Positions 18,229 through 26,708 are shown, counted from the stretch's first letter. The stretch is DNA of 64,000 nt from Caldifermentibacillus hisashii (GCF_027568575.1 NZ_JANUVP010000006.1); one strand, 5' to 3'. Program-made: numbers and translations. Notes: a model not told the origin generated them from the sequence alone.

Positions 18229-18345
18229 GTCAGCGAAAATACATTTTCGCTTGCGAGGTAATGCTACCGAAGCTTCTCTAGTTCACCGAAAAAATATAAA
18301 ATTTTTTCGGCTGCGATGTAATCCCACGAAGCTTTCCTATTAGCT
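18229..18345 (+). repeat. Tandem hairpin modules following R3
   Basis: Two related units of about 56-60 bases. Each begins with a hairpin (GCGAAAA/TTTTCGC, then CCGAAAAAAT/ATTTTTTCGG), followed by a shared tail of the form TGCGAnGTAATnCnACGAAGC. They look like a duplicated part of a composite repeat. Confidence 0.6.
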
Positions 18346-18410
18346 TAGAAAAGATTCGTATATCGGTGGAAAATTCAGTAAATTTTAAAAAGTACGCTTT
18401 TAGGTAAAGG

Positions 18411-18443
18411 AAAGAGAACTTGGTTACTTTCCAAGTTCTCTTT
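18411..18443 (-). terminator. trpP terminator
   Basis: A 13-bp stem, AAAGAGAACTTGG/CCAAGTTCTCTTT, with a 7-base loop lies 13 bases after the trpP stop codon. Confidence 0.8.
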
Positions 18444-18456
18444 CACTGAAAAGCAA

Positions 18457-18972
18457 TTAGGCGAAGGTCATTTTGCTTCTTTCCATGATTTTCGCGACGA
18501 TTGGATAGACAATAACAATGGCGATTGTGTTCAACAAAGCTGTTGGCAACACAATTGTTGTAAACATTAACATGAATGCACCATCCAACCCGATTATTAA
18601 AAATGCAGAAGCAAGGAATATAGTTCCTGAAATAATCGTGCCAATAGCCGTTAATACAGCATTGCTAATAATGGAACGATTCTTTTTGACTAGTAGGAAC
18701 AACCCGTAAAATGCAAAAGCCGAGATAAATTTATCAATGATGTTTGGAAAAAAGCCACCTGGTACACCAGTTGTTAATCCGGAGATAATTCCGGTTGCCA
18801 GACCGAGTAGGATAACATTTTTCTTATCGGGAAATAGAATAATTGCCAAAAACATCATTAGTAAACTGAAATCCGGTTTCATGCCTCCTGCACCAATACC
18901 GGGGATGATTAAATGCAATGCAGCCCCAATCCCCACAAATAAAGCCATAATAACTAATTCTTTTGTTTTCAT
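18457..18972 (-). CDS. trpP: TrpP tryptophan transporter
   Basis: A 171-residue integral membrane protein of the TrpP (YhaG) family, the probable tryptophan importer. About five or six hydrophobic segments cover the chain, with the conserved IPGIGAGGMKPDFSLLMMF near residues 24-42 and GLTTGVPGGFFPN in the middle. Length matches B. subtilis TrpP (172). The ATG is preceded by GGAGGAGAG, which is itself part of a TRAP-binding site, so translation is predicted to be blocked when TRAP binds tryptophan. A terminator follows. Confidence 0.92.
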   Translation of the reverse strand: MKTKELVIMALFVGIGAALHLIIPGIGAGGMKPDFSLLMMFLAIILFPDKKNVILLGLATGIISGLTTGVPGGFFPNIIDKFISAFAFYGLFLLVKKNRSIISNAVLTAIGTIISGTIFLASAFLIIGLDGAFMLMFTTIVLPTALLNTIAIVIVYPIVAKIMERSKMTFA

Positions 18973-18974
18973 CT

Positions 18975-19012
18975 CTATTCTCTCCTCCGCTGTTCTCTTC
19001 TCAACTTAACTC
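18975..19012 (-). promoter_or_regulatory. TRAP (MtrB) binding site over the trpP ribosome site
   Basis: Read on the minus strand, eight NAG triplets (GAG, AAG, GAG, GAG, CAG, GAG, GAG, TAG) occur in series, each separated by exactly two bases, ending two bases before the trpP ATG. The Shine-Dalgarno sequence lies inside the series. TRAP of B. subtilis binds such repeats with 2-3 base spacers and represses trpP translation. Confidence 0.88.
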
Positions 19013-19209
19013 CTTTTGTATCCTTATGATCAAAAGCGAGTTGGTTTGACTGTATTATAACATACGTTTCTTTTCGATAAAAGATATTTTTCAAAAAGTC
19101 TGGAAAAGAAGTTTTGATACACCTGCTGTATGCATGTTTGCTCATCTGTATGAAAACGATCTATTTTAAAAGACCATTTGTTTCTTCTCTTTTTATTATA
19201 TGAGCATAA

Positions 19210-19629
19210 TCATATTTGGTCGGCGATTGATTTAGCGATCTTTTGCAAATCGTCTTGTGTATACTCGCTTGTATGTGTCTTCCAAACGGCACCAAAGCCA
19301 TCACCTTCACCATATCGCGGAATCAAATGGACGTGATAATGGAAAACAGATTGTCCGGCATATTCTCCATTGTTGTTTAATAAATTTAACCCAATTGGAT
19401 TGTATGCATTTTTAATAGCGTTTGCAATTTTCGGTACGGCAGAGAACAGCTTGCTTGCTACATCCGGAGTTAATTCATAAATATTTGCCTGATGGGTTTT
19501 CGGAATGACAAGCGTATGTCCTTTTGTCACTTGAGAAATATCAAGGAACGCCAAGACATTTTCATCTTCATACACTTTAGCAGATGGAATTTCTCCGTTT
19601 AAAATTTTACAAAAAATACAATCCGACAT
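19210..19629 (-). CDS. hit: HIT family nucleotide hydrolase
   Basis: A 139-residue histidine-triad protein. The start has CIFCKILNGEIPSAKVYED, with the two zinc-type cysteines of the Hit subfamily, and the catalytic motif HYHVHLIPR (HxHxH) lies near residue 100. It probably cleaves nucleoside phosphoramidates or similar. The ATG at 19627-19629 follows AGAAAGGATG; upstream in-frame codons lack a site. In B. subtilis it lies divergent from ecsA, as here, though this gap is unusually long. Confidence 0.92.
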   Translation of the reverse strand: MSDCIFCKILNGEIPSAKVYEDENVLAFLDISQVTKGHTLVIPKTHQANIYELTPDVASKLFSAVPKIANAIKNAYNPIGLNLLNNNGEYAGQSVFHYHVHLIPRYGEGDGFGAVWKTHTSEYTQDDLQKIAKSIADQI

Positions 19630-19844
19630 TTCTATCATCCTTTCTAATTTCATATTGTTACCTATTTTATCATATATTACCAAGAATGGGTAAAAGTAGA
19701 TGAGGATTAAACAGGAAAATCTCCTGATGTCCGACTTTTTAGAAAAGTGCAGATAAGAAAGAGATGTTTTGAGGTCGTGCCTTTCCTTATTAAAGCTAGA
19801 AAATAACTTGTCTAAGGCTTCTTGCCAAAAATTTAATCTTTCCC

Positions 19845-20100
19845 ATAAGAAAAGCGCAGAGCGCCCGCTTAGCGACGTACAAACTGGCCGGCTAAAAGCG
19901 CAACGTCCTGTTGCAACGCATGTCTGACCACGTCCTGTGGCCCGACCTCCCGCAATGAGAACAGATTTGCTTCCTCGAATAGGCTATGGCGTAGGAGCAC
20001 ATTAAAGGGGAGCTAGTTTCTCAGTCGCTGGCGCTTGGAGCTAGACAATAAAACTAATCCCAAGTTATTTACTTGTATTTTTATACTTTCTTATCTTTTA
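19845..20100 (+). repeat. R2 repeat copy a
   Basis: This repeat of about 256 bp matches, in inverse orientation, 63477-63740. Shared blocks are the two ends (about 45 bases from AAGAAAAGCGCAGAGC, and about 80 bases ending with TACTTTCTTATCTTTT) and a central CGCAATGAGAACAGATTTGC...CTCGAATAG. The interior otherwise differs. It lies downstream of hit. Confidence 0.75.
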
Positions 20101-20105
20101 AAAAA

Positions 20106-20144
20106 GGCAAGACCTGTGTTCAGTAACTGAACATTGGTCTTGCC
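20106..20144 (-). terminator. Orphan minus-strand terminator hairpin
   Basis: GGCAAGACC/GGTCTTGCC with an inner TGTTCAGT/ACTGAACA pair. The A-run to its left is a T-run for minus-strand transcription. No intact minus-strand gene lies upstream; it may belong to the decayed frames at 20145-20420. Confidence 0.65.
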
Positions 20145-20420
20145 CGTGCGAAGGGAAAATGAAAGCGGGTTTGTTACTACTCAATCAGGCAGGTTTCTAA
20201 AGAATCTAAAGCATTCAAGCTCATCATCCCCGTTTCTTCATAAAAATTATGAACGACTTCGGTTGATGATCTTTGACAAACACCTCATTTATTGAAGTGG
20301 GTTTTCTGAATGCATAGCTCTTTTTAAAACGAGTTCAGTATCTTTCGTAAACACCCCATTTGAATAAAAGTTATTTTCCCTTCAAAAATTAGCATAACCA
20401 GATTTAAAAAAATCAAACGA
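20145..20420 (-). pseudogene. Possible decayed gene, unidentified
   Basis: On the minus strand three short reading frames follow one another with stops and frame changes: one ending KRAMHSENPLQ, one with SINEVFVKDHQP, and one ending EETGMMSLNALDSLETCLIE before a TAG and the hairpin at 20106-20144. The order and the terminator suggest the 3' end of a lost gene. I cannot name it, and chance frames are possible. Confidence 0.25.
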
Positions 20421-20553
20421 CGACAGAAAATAATTTTTTTATCTGCCGTAAATTTGCTAAACTAAAATTAATATACTGGACAAGCAACGAAAATTAATTC
20501 AAAGGAAACATAAAGATATCTTTGACTGTTAAGCAATGTAAAGGAGAATGATC

Positions 20554-21297
20554 ATGAGCTTACTAGAAGTTCGGTCGCTTTCAGGCGGTTATACGAAAAA
20601 AAATGTGTTAAATGAAGTGAGTTTTGAAATTGAAAAGGGGGAGATTGTAGCACTGATTGGGCTTAATGGGGCCGGCAAAAGTACGACTATCAAGCATGTT
20701 ATCGGTTTAATGGAACCAAAAAAAGGGGAAATTCGTATAAACGGAAAGACGATTCATGAAGATCGTGACGGTTATCGAAAAAAATTCTCCTATATTCCGG
20801 AAACACCGGTCTTGTATGATGAATTAACCCTGGAAGAGCATTTAAAATTGACTGCCATGGCTTATGGGGTGCCGGAGGATGAATATAACCGGCGAATCGA
20901 TCAATTACTGAAAGAGTTTCGTATGCAGAAAAGGCTAAAATGGTTTCCCTCCCATTTTTCTAAAGGAATGAAACAGAAGGTCATGATCATGTCGGCATTT
21001 TTAGTGGAACCTGAACTTTATATTATTGATGAACCGTTTGTAGGATTGGATCCGTTAGCTATACAAAGTCTCTTGCAACTTTTACAAACAAGGCAAAGCA
21101 AGGGAGCGGGTATTTTAATGTCTACGCATATTTTAGCAACAGCAGAAAAATATTGTGACCGTTTCGTTATTTTACATAATGGGGAAATCAAAGCAAAAGG
21201 GACGATGGAAGAGCTGAGGAAACAATTCAATTTAAAGGATGCCAGTTTGGACGATTTATACATTCAATTGACAAAGGAAGACACCAAAGATGAATAG
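20554..21297 (+). CDS. ecsA: EcsA, ABC transporter ATPase
   Basis: A 247-residue ABC ATPase, exactly the length of B. subtilis EcsA. Walker A GLNGAGKST lies at about residues 36-44, the signature FSKGMKQK near 133-140, Walker B LYIIDEPFVGLDP near 153-165, and the switch His in STHIL. EcsAB affects protein secretion, competence and regulated intramembrane proteolysis. The ATG at 20554 sits 7 bases after AAGGAG; the ATG at 20548 is too close. It overlaps ecsB by 8 bases. Confidence 0.93.
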   Translation: MSLLEVRSLSGGYTKKNVLNEVSFEIEKGEIVALIGLNGAGKSTTIKHVIGLMEPKKGEIRINGKTIHEDRDGYRKKFSYIPETPVLYDELTLEEHLKLTAMAYGVPEDEYNRRIDQLLKEFRMQKRLKWFPSHFSKGMKQKVMIMSAFLVEPELYIIDEPFVGLDPLAIQSLLQLLQTRQSKGAGILMSTHILATAEKYCDRFVILHNGEIKAKGTMEELRKQFNLKDASLDDLYIQLTKEDTKDE

Positions 21298-22498
21298 AGA
21301 TCGACTTTGGAATGAAAGATTCATGGAGCGCTTAAAAGAGTTGCTTCGTTACGGTAGGTACATATTTAATGACCATCTTTTAATTGTATTACTTTTTGCC
21401 GTTGGTGGCGGGGCATACTATTATAAAGACTGGGTAGCAACGTTGGATGAAACATTCCCGACAGCCGGACTTTTTGCGGTTGTTTTTGCCATATTATTAA
21501 CGAATGGGACGGTTATTACGTTTTTAAAGGAGGCTGATAAAGTATTTTTGCTTCCTATAGAAACAAATTTGACAAGTTATTTTGTCCGATCGTACATATT
21601 AACAGTCCTGTGGCGGTTATCTATTACGTTCATTGTTTTGCTTATGTTAATACCCATTTATTTGCAAACAACCGGTACCGGAAAAGCATTGCTTGTCTTT
21701 AGTGGCTTACTGGTTTTGCTTCAATTTCTCAATCTTTATACTCGCTGGAAAGTTGATTACGATGCGGATCAGGCATCGGTTACATGGGATTTAACTGTAC
21801 GACTGTTATTAAACGGTTTACTGGTGTTCTTTTATATCAATGAAAGATATGCGCTTTTTGCGATTGTCTTCATCATTTTCGTTATTTATGCTGCCTATTT
21901 TCGTAACAAAATGAAAAACAGCGGGCTCCCTTGGGAACGGTTGATTGTTAATGAAGAGCGAAGAATGGCGTTTTTTTACCGGATTGCGAATCTATTTACG
22001 GATGTCCCACAATTACGAAACCGGATAAAACGCAGAAACTGGGCGGATATGTTTATGAAAAGTCGTCGCTGGACACCAAGCAGCACGTATTCGTTTCTCT
22101 TTGTTCGAACTTTTTTCAGGAGCGGTGATTATTTCGGTTTGTTTATGCGATTAACGGTCATTGCTGCTCTGTTTATTTGGGGTTTGAACGGTTCATATAT
22201 TGCTTTTGCGATCGCGATACTTTTTATTTATTTGACCGGTTTCCAACTGATTAGCCTATGGAAGCATTATGATGCGGTCATTTGGCCGGATCTTTACCCG
22301 GTCGGTGAAGACACAAAGAAAAAAGCCTTTTTAAAAATCATGTTAAATATATTATGGACACAAAATATTATTTTTACGGTTAGCTTCATTACCTCATTTG
22401 AATTTCAAAGAGGGCTCCTGTTGTTTCTTGTTTTAAGTGGATTTTGCTATGCTTTTGTTTTTCTTTATTGTAAAAAACGAATTGAAAAACTGGATTGA
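21290..22498 (+). CDS. ecsB: EcsB, ABC transporter membrane subunit
   Basis: A 402-residue membrane protein, the EcsB partner of EcsA. Hydrophobic segments cluster at about 20-75, 95-150, 170-205 and 280-395, with a hydrophilic loop (about 205-275) rich in Arg. The start codon overlaps the end of ecsA by 8 bases, implying translational coupling. B. subtilis EcsB has 408 residues. Confidence 0.92.
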   Translation: MNRDRLWNERFMERLKELLRYGRYIFNDHLLIVLLFAVGGGAYYYKDWVATLDETFPTAGLFAVVFAILLTNGTVITFLKEADKVFLLPIETNLTSYFVRSYILTVLWRLSITFIVLLMLIPIYLQTTGTGKALLVFSGLLVLLQFLNLYTRWKVDYDADQASVTWDLTVRLLLNGLLVFFYINERYALFAIVFIIFVIYAAYFRNKMKNSGLPWERLIVNEERRMAFFYRIANLFTDVPQLRNRIKRRNWADMFMKSRRWTPSSTYSFLFVRTFFRSGDYFGLFMRLTVIAALFIWGLNGSYIAFAIAILFIYLTGFQLISLWKHYDAVIWPDLYPVGEDTKKKAFLKIMLNILWTQNIIFTVSFITSFEFQRGLLLFLVLSGFCYAFVFLYCKKRIEKLD

Positions 22499-22521
22499 TT
22501 CATATACGAGGTGGTCAGGAG

Positions 22522-23250
22522 ATGGAATATGAAAGAAAAGCTTATGATGAGCTTTTACAATGGCAGAGAGAAATCCGAAAGAAAGGGAGTCTTTTGAACC
22601 GGATTTCCAAACAAGCACAAAATAAGATGAGTCAACTGATACCTGAAAAAGCTCAAAACGTGATTACTGAGGCTGTGAAAAAAATGGTCACTGCGGTACT
22701 ATCCGGTTCAAATCTTCTTTTTACCAATGACTTTCCAAAAACATATTCATTGGAAGAAAAAGAAGCACTGATTAAAGAGCAATTGGATAAATACCGAAAA
22801 GCTGCGACCGTGGAAGGCGCCGGAACAGGTGCAGGAGGGATTTTACTTGGGTTGGCCGATTTTCCGCTTCTTTTATCAATAAAGTTGAAATTTCTTTATG
22901 ATGTGGCAAAAATTTATCACTATCCTTTAAATCAATATGAGGAACGACTCTTTTTATTAATGGTTTTCCAACTTGCTTTTTCCAGTGATGAAAAACGGAT
23001 TGAGACTTTGGGAATGATTGAAAATTGGGATAGAGAAAAAGAGCGGCTCGTTGATCTTGATTGGCAAACATTTCAGCAAGAATATCGCGATCATATTGAT
23101 TTTGTGAAAATGCTGCAAATGGTGCCGGGAATCGGTGCCGCGGTGGGCGCTTATGCAAATTATAAATTGCTGGACAGATTAGGGGAAACGGCGATATTTT
23201 CTTACCGAATGCGTTATTTTAATGATTTGAAAAATATTAGGGCTGAATGA
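22522..23250 (+). CDS. ecsC: EcsC family protein
   Basis: A 242-residue EcsC family protein and third gene of the ecs operon. It carries the conserved Gly-rich block EGAGTGAGGILLGLADFPLL near the middle and a C-terminal GIGAAVGAYANYKLLDRLGETA (shown in parts). Function is unknown and it is dispensable for Ecs activity in B. subtilis. The ATG at 22522 follows GAGGTGG; a frame extension back to 22495 overlapping ecsB lacks a site. Confidence 0.9.
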   Translation: MEYERKAYDELLQWQREIRKKGSLLNRISKQAQNKMSQLIPEKAQNVITEAVKKMVTAVLSGSNLLFTNDFPKTYSLEEKEALIKEQLDKYRKAATVEGAGTGAGGILLGLADFPLLLSIKLKFLYDVAKIYHYPLNQYEERLFLLMVFQLAFSSDEKRIETLGMIENWDREKERLVDLDWQTFQQEYRDHIDFVKMLQMVPGIGAAVGAYANYKLLDRLGETAIFSYRMRYFNDLKNIRAE

Positions 23251-23349
23251 TGAGTAGGGGATTTGCTTGTTCCCCTTCCCGGCAGTTTTTGTAGTCGTAT
23301 AGATAGATAATGAATTTCATAGAATAGAAGTTTTTTCATAAAATAAGTA

Positions 23350-23387
23350 ATACTCCTGATATTACATAAAAATCATATCAGGAGTAT
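23350..23387. terminator. Terminator between ecsC and yhaA
   Basis: A perfect 13-bp stem, ATACTCCTGATAT/ATATCAGGAGTAT, with a 12-base loop, lies between converging genes. T-rich sequence follows on the + strand. Confidence 0.75.
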
Positions 23388-23459
23388 GTTATTTCCGGCC
23401 TTTACAAAATATTAGAAAAATTTCCGAGCCATTCCTTTGCCTGTATGGTTCCATAACTT

Positions 23460-24638
23460 TTAAATTTGATTTTGATATTGCACAGCTGCAGTGAATAATG
23501 TTTTAGCTGCTATTAACATTCCTTTTTCATTAATATCAAATTTCGGGTGATGATGTGGAAAACAGTCTTTCTCATGAACAGGTTTTGCCCCGGTAAAAAA
23601 GAAAGTACCTTTCACATGCTGCAAGTAATAGGCAAAATCTTCGCCGACCATCCGTTTCTCACATTCTATTACATTAGTGACTCCCGGCACATTTCCGGCA
23701 CATTTGGCGAGAAATTCCGTTTCCTCTTTATGGTTAACGACAGGCGGATATCCTCGAAAATAATGGTAATCATATGTACAACCATTGGTGAGACAGCTGC
23801 TCTTAATCATTTTTTCAATGAATTGTTCAATCTGATTGCGAACTTCTTCGTTAAACGTCCGTACCGTTCCTGTTAATTCCACTTTATCCGGAATCACATT
23901 AAATGCATGTCCGCCATTTATTTGTCCAATGGTGACGACTGCAGAATGAATCGGATCAATGAATCGACTAACAATTTGTTGCAAATTTAGGACAAGTTGG
24001 CTGGCGGCTACTATTGGATCTTTGGCAGCATGGGGATAGGCTCCGTGTCCGCCTTTCCCGTTTATCGTAATTGAGAAGCGATCGGCGGCAGCCATAATCG
24101 GCCCCGTACGAAAAGAAATTTGTCCGACCGGTTCCGTAGACCATAGGTGAGTTCCAAATATAACGTCCACTCCGTCCAAACAGCCGTCTTCGATCATTGA
24201 CTTTGCCCCGCCCGGAACATATTCTTCCGCATGTTGATGGATAAAAACATATTCCCCGGAAAGCTCATCTTTCAAATCGAAAATGATGCTGGCAACAGAT
24301 AATAATGTCGCAGTATGTCCGTCATGACCGCAAGCATGCATCACGCCGGGAACGGTTGATTTATAAGGAACGTCTTTTTCATCTTGAATTGGTAAAGCGT
24401 CAAAATCTGCCCGCAATGCAACGGTTTTTCCCGGTTTAGCGCAACGGATACGGGCAACTACGCCATTTCCACCGACATTTGTTTGAACTTGGACACCTAA
24501 ATTTTTATAAAAATTTGCGATATATTTTGCTGTCTCAAATTCTTTAAATGACAGTTCCGGATGTTGGTGCAAATATCTTCTTATTTTTACCATGTGATCA
24601 TAATTTTTTTCCAATAATTGATAAGCTTTTTCCAACAT
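23460..24638 (-). CDS. yhaA: YhaA, M20 family amidohydrolase
   Basis: A 392-residue M20 peptidase/amidohydrolase that probably hydrolyses N-acyl amino acids or aminoacylated substrates. Metal-binding motifs: HACGHDGHTA, HQHAEE, and FGTHLW, with GEDFAYYLQ near the C-terminus; the dimerisation lid follows KGGHGAYPH. Length is close to B. subtilis YhaA (396). The ATG at 24636-24638 is 6 bases after GGGGG; an ATG two codons earlier abuts it. It lies 25 bases after hmoB on the same strand, so the two are probably co-transcribed. Confidence 0.9.
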   Translation of the reverse strand: MLEKAYQLLEKNYDHMVKIRRYLHQHPELSFKEFETAKYIANFYKNLGVQVQTNVGGNGVVARIRCAKPGKTVALRADFDALPIQDEKDVPYKSTVPGVMHACGHDGHTATLLSVASIIFDLKDELSGEYVFIHQHAEEYVPGGAKSMIEDGCLDGVDVIFGTHLWSTEPVGQISFRTGPIMAAADRFSITINGKGGHGAYPHAAKDPIVAASQLVLNLQQIVSRFIDPIHSAVVTIGQINGGHAFNVIPDKVELTGTVRTFNEEVRNQIEQFIEKMIKSSCLTNGCTYDYHYFRGYPPVVNHKEETEFLAKCAGNVPGVTNVIECEKRMVGEDFAYYLQHVKGTFFFTGAKPVHEKDCFPHHHPKFDINEKGMLIAAKTLFTAAVQYQNQI

Positions 24639-24663
24639 ATTCATCCCCCTGATTCGTATAGAA

Positions 24664-25182
24664 TTATTCATCGATTTCATTCAGACCAATATAATATTCG
24701 TTCAAATAGGATGGTCCGGCATACATTTTTATTTTATTAACCTCAATACTTCTGTCTTTTTCGTCGGGGAAAGCAAATTCTTCCATATCTTTCCATGCCT
24801 TAAAAGCTTCTTTACTTTTCCAGAAGGTAATAATAAGGTACGTATGATTTTTCATTGGCCGTAAAATGCGGGCTGCAAGAAATTCGTCTGCATTGTCCAA
24901 TCTACGGGGGCGTTTGCTTAATTCATGTTCAAATACCGGAGAATCTTCATCTCTGACCGGAATATAGTGGAATAGTGCGTATCCTTTGACCGGAACACTA
25001 CCGGTAGATTCCAAGATTTCGTATTTTCTTGGCATTTGGAACACAGTTTTTCCGTTTGTTTCGTGGAACAATAGAGCATGATCAGACCCGAAGAACATGG
25101 TAATGTTTTCTTTTTTGAATTTCTCGGCGATTTTTTGTAAAAAGTCTGCAGTGCCTGTCGTTAAATAGACATATTTCATCAT
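24664..25182 (-). CDS. hmoB: HmoB-like haem-degrading monooxygenase
   Basis: A 172-residue protein of the HmoB (YhgC) type with a C-terminal ABM-fold domain (FLAARILRPMKNHTYLIITFW in parts, SKEAFKAWKDM). Members degrade haem to release iron. The neighbourhood with hemE/hemH supports a role in haem balance. GAGGTGA precedes two adjacent ATGs; the first was chosen. It is divergent from hemE across a 432-base region with metal- and peroxide-type operator candidates. Confidence 0.87.
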   Translation of the reverse strand: MMKYVYLTTGTADFLQKIAEKFKKENITMFFGSDHALLFHETNGKTVFQMPRKYEILESTGSVPVKGYALFHYIPVRDEDSPVFEHELSKRPRRLDNADEFLAARILRPMKNHTYLIITFWKSKEAFKAWKDMEEFAFPDEKDRSIEVNKIKMYAGPSYLNEYYIGLNEIDE

Positions 25183-25368
25183 ATTTCACCTCATTTTATG
25201 AGCATATTCGTTTTAAACAAATTGTCGTTAATGGTATGGTTGAATTAGAATGTAATCATTATTTTATTGCAAAATTTGATTTTAGCCAAACCGTTTAAGT
25301 TGATCCCACTCGTAGCGGTGTGGAGCGGATGATAGGCCCCTACTGAATACATGTCGGTTTTTGAAATG

Positions 25369-25397
25369 ATTATTATAAAATAATAATGATAATTTAA
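25369..25397. promoter_or_regulatory. AT palindrome, weak Fur-box candidate
   Basis: ATTATTAT-AAA-ATAATAAT is a perfect palindrome and runs into AATGATAATTT. It resembles overlapping GATAAT hexamers of Fur boxes but matches only about 10 of 14 positions of the 7-1-7 consensus. Confidence 0.3.
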
Positions 25398-25467
25398 CAA
25401 ATTTATGACAAATATTAATGAAATCTATACAATGACCGTAAAAACATGTATAGTGATGATGGTCTAT

Positions 25468-25482
25468 TTATAACTATTATAA
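25468..25482. promoter_or_regulatory. PerR box candidate upstream of hemEH
   Basis: TTATAACTATTATAA differs from the PerR consensus TTATAATNATTATAA at one position only. It overlaps a TATAAT (25478-25483) about 130 bases before hemE. PerR controls haem synthesis genes in B. subtilis (hemA operon). Confidence 0.55.
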
Positions 25483-25557
25483 TTTAATAACAAAATTTTT
25501 TTAACTTTTTATTGAAAATATTTATTTGAACCATAGTACATACAATTGGTTTGGCAA

Positions 25558-25566
25558 TGTTATAAT
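25558..25566 (+). promoter_or_regulatory. Extended -10 promoter candidate for hemE
   Basis: TGTTATAAT carries the TG of an extended -10 element and a perfect TATAAT, 48 bases before the hemE start. No good -35 hexamer is seen. Confidence 0.45.
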
Positions 25567-25614
25567 CGAAACTTGCTACCAGCCTGATAAAAATACGAAA
25601 GGTGATTACTGTAT

Positions 25615-26646
25615 ATGTCCAGACTAAAAAATGACACTTTCTTAAAAGCTGCCAGAGGGGGAAAAACAAATCATATTCCGGTCTGGTATATGCGGCAGGC
25701 AGGACGGTCACAACCGGAATACAGGAAATTGAAAGAAAAATACTCTTTATTTGAAATCACTCATCAACCGGAGCTTTGTGCTTATGTGACGAGACTGCCG
25801 GTTGAACAATATGGTGTAGATGCGGCTATTTTATATAAGGATATTATGACACCGTTACCTGCTATGGGTGTGAACGTTGAAATTAAAGGCGGGTTCGGTC
25901 CGGTCATTGATCAGCCGATTCGGACATACCAAGATGTTGAAAGATTGGGGCAAATCGATCCGGAACATGATCTCCCGTTTGTGTTGGATACGATCCGGTT
26001 ATTAACAACCGAACAATTGACCGTCCCGCTAATCGGGTTTGCCGGGGCACCGTTTACTTTGGCGAGTTATATGATCGAAGGCGGTCCGTCGAAAAACTAT
26101 AATAAAACAAAGGCGTTTATGTATAGTGAGCCTCGTGCTTGGTTTTTGTTAATGGAGAAACTGGCAGACATGACCATCGCTTATGTAAAAGCACAAATTC
26201 ATGCCGGAGCCAGTGCAATCCAAATTTTTGATTCTTGGGTGGGTGCATTAAATGTTCAGGACTACCGGAATTTTATGAAGCCGACAATGTTACGGATTTT
26301 TTCTGAATTAAAAAAAGAAAATGTTCCACTCATTTTGTTCGGTGTCGGTGCAAGTCACTTAATAATGGAATGGAATGATTTACCTGTTGATGTGATTGGA
26401 CTGGACTGGCGGTTGGAAATTCGCGATGCCAGGGCGATGGGAATTACGAAAACCTTACAAGGAAACCTTGATCCTGCTGTCCTTCTTGCACCTTGGGAAG
26501 TGATTGAAGAGCGGGTGTCTGACATTCTAACCCAAGGTATTACACAACCGGGATATATTTTTAATTTAGGCCATGGAATCTTTCCTGATATAAAGCCGGA
26601 AACGATAAAACGGTTAACCCAATTTATTCATGAATTTAAACAATAA
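25615..26646 (+). CDS. hemE: Uroporphyrinogen decarboxylase
   Basis: A 343-residue enzyme that decarboxylates the four acetate chains of uroporphyrinogen III to give coproporphyrinogen III. The N-terminal signature PVWYMRQAGRSQPEYR lies at residues 21-36. Further motifs are IKDIMTP, GFAGAPFTLASYMIEG, and LGHGIFPDIKPE at the C-terminus. AAAGGTGA precedes the ATG. hemH follows 62 bases later; the usual third gene hemY is not next to it here. Confidence 0.94.
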   Translation: MSRLKNDTFLKAARGGKTNHIPVWYMRQAGRSQPEYRKLKEKYSLFEITHQPELCAYVTRLPVEQYGVDAAILYKDIMTPLPAMGVNVEIKGGFGPVIDQPIRTYQDVERLGQIDPEHDLPFVLDTIRLLTTEQLTVPLIGFAGAPFTLASYMIEGGPSKNYNKTKAFMYSEPRAWFLLMEKLADMTIAYVKAQIHAGASAIQIFDSWVGALNVQDYRNFMKPTMLRIFSELKKENVPLILFGVGASHLIMEWNDLPVDVIGLDWRLEIRDARAMGITKTLQGNLDPAVLLAPWEVIEERVSDILTQGITQPGYIFNLGHGIFPDIKPETIKRLTQFIHEFKQ

Positions 26647-26708
26647 CGGTGAAGGTCTGTAGTGATAATAGGACGGCTTTTCGGCAAAATAAATACGAGG
26701 TGATACGA

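Larger units (their letters stand above)
17867..18456. other. Gap scoC-trpP with R3 repeats
   Basis: Holds R3 copies at 17918-17965 and 18181-18225, two tandem hairpin modules at 18229-18345, and the trpP terminator. A + strand open frame at 17953-18261 crosses these repeats and is probably not a gene. Confidence 0.5.
19630..20553. other. Long gap hit-ecsA
   Basis: About 920 bases without an intact gene. It contains R2 repeat copy a (19845-20100), a strong minus-strand hairpin at 20106-20144, and upstream of that (20145-20420) short minus-strand reading frames that look like the decayed end of a gene. The ecsA promoter must lie near 20460-20540. Confidence 0.5.
25183..25614. other. Regulatory gap hmoB-hemE
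   Basis: This divergent gap contains an AT palindrome at 25369-25387, a PerR-like box at 25468-25482 and an extended -10 at 25558-25566. The part at 25280-25360 is less AT-rich and unexplained. Confidence 0.5.

Noticed and set aside
17953..18261. Open frame of 102 codons on the + strand between scoC and trpP
   Set aside because: It crosses R3 repeat sequence, has no ribosome site and an unnatural, Phe/Ser-rich composition.
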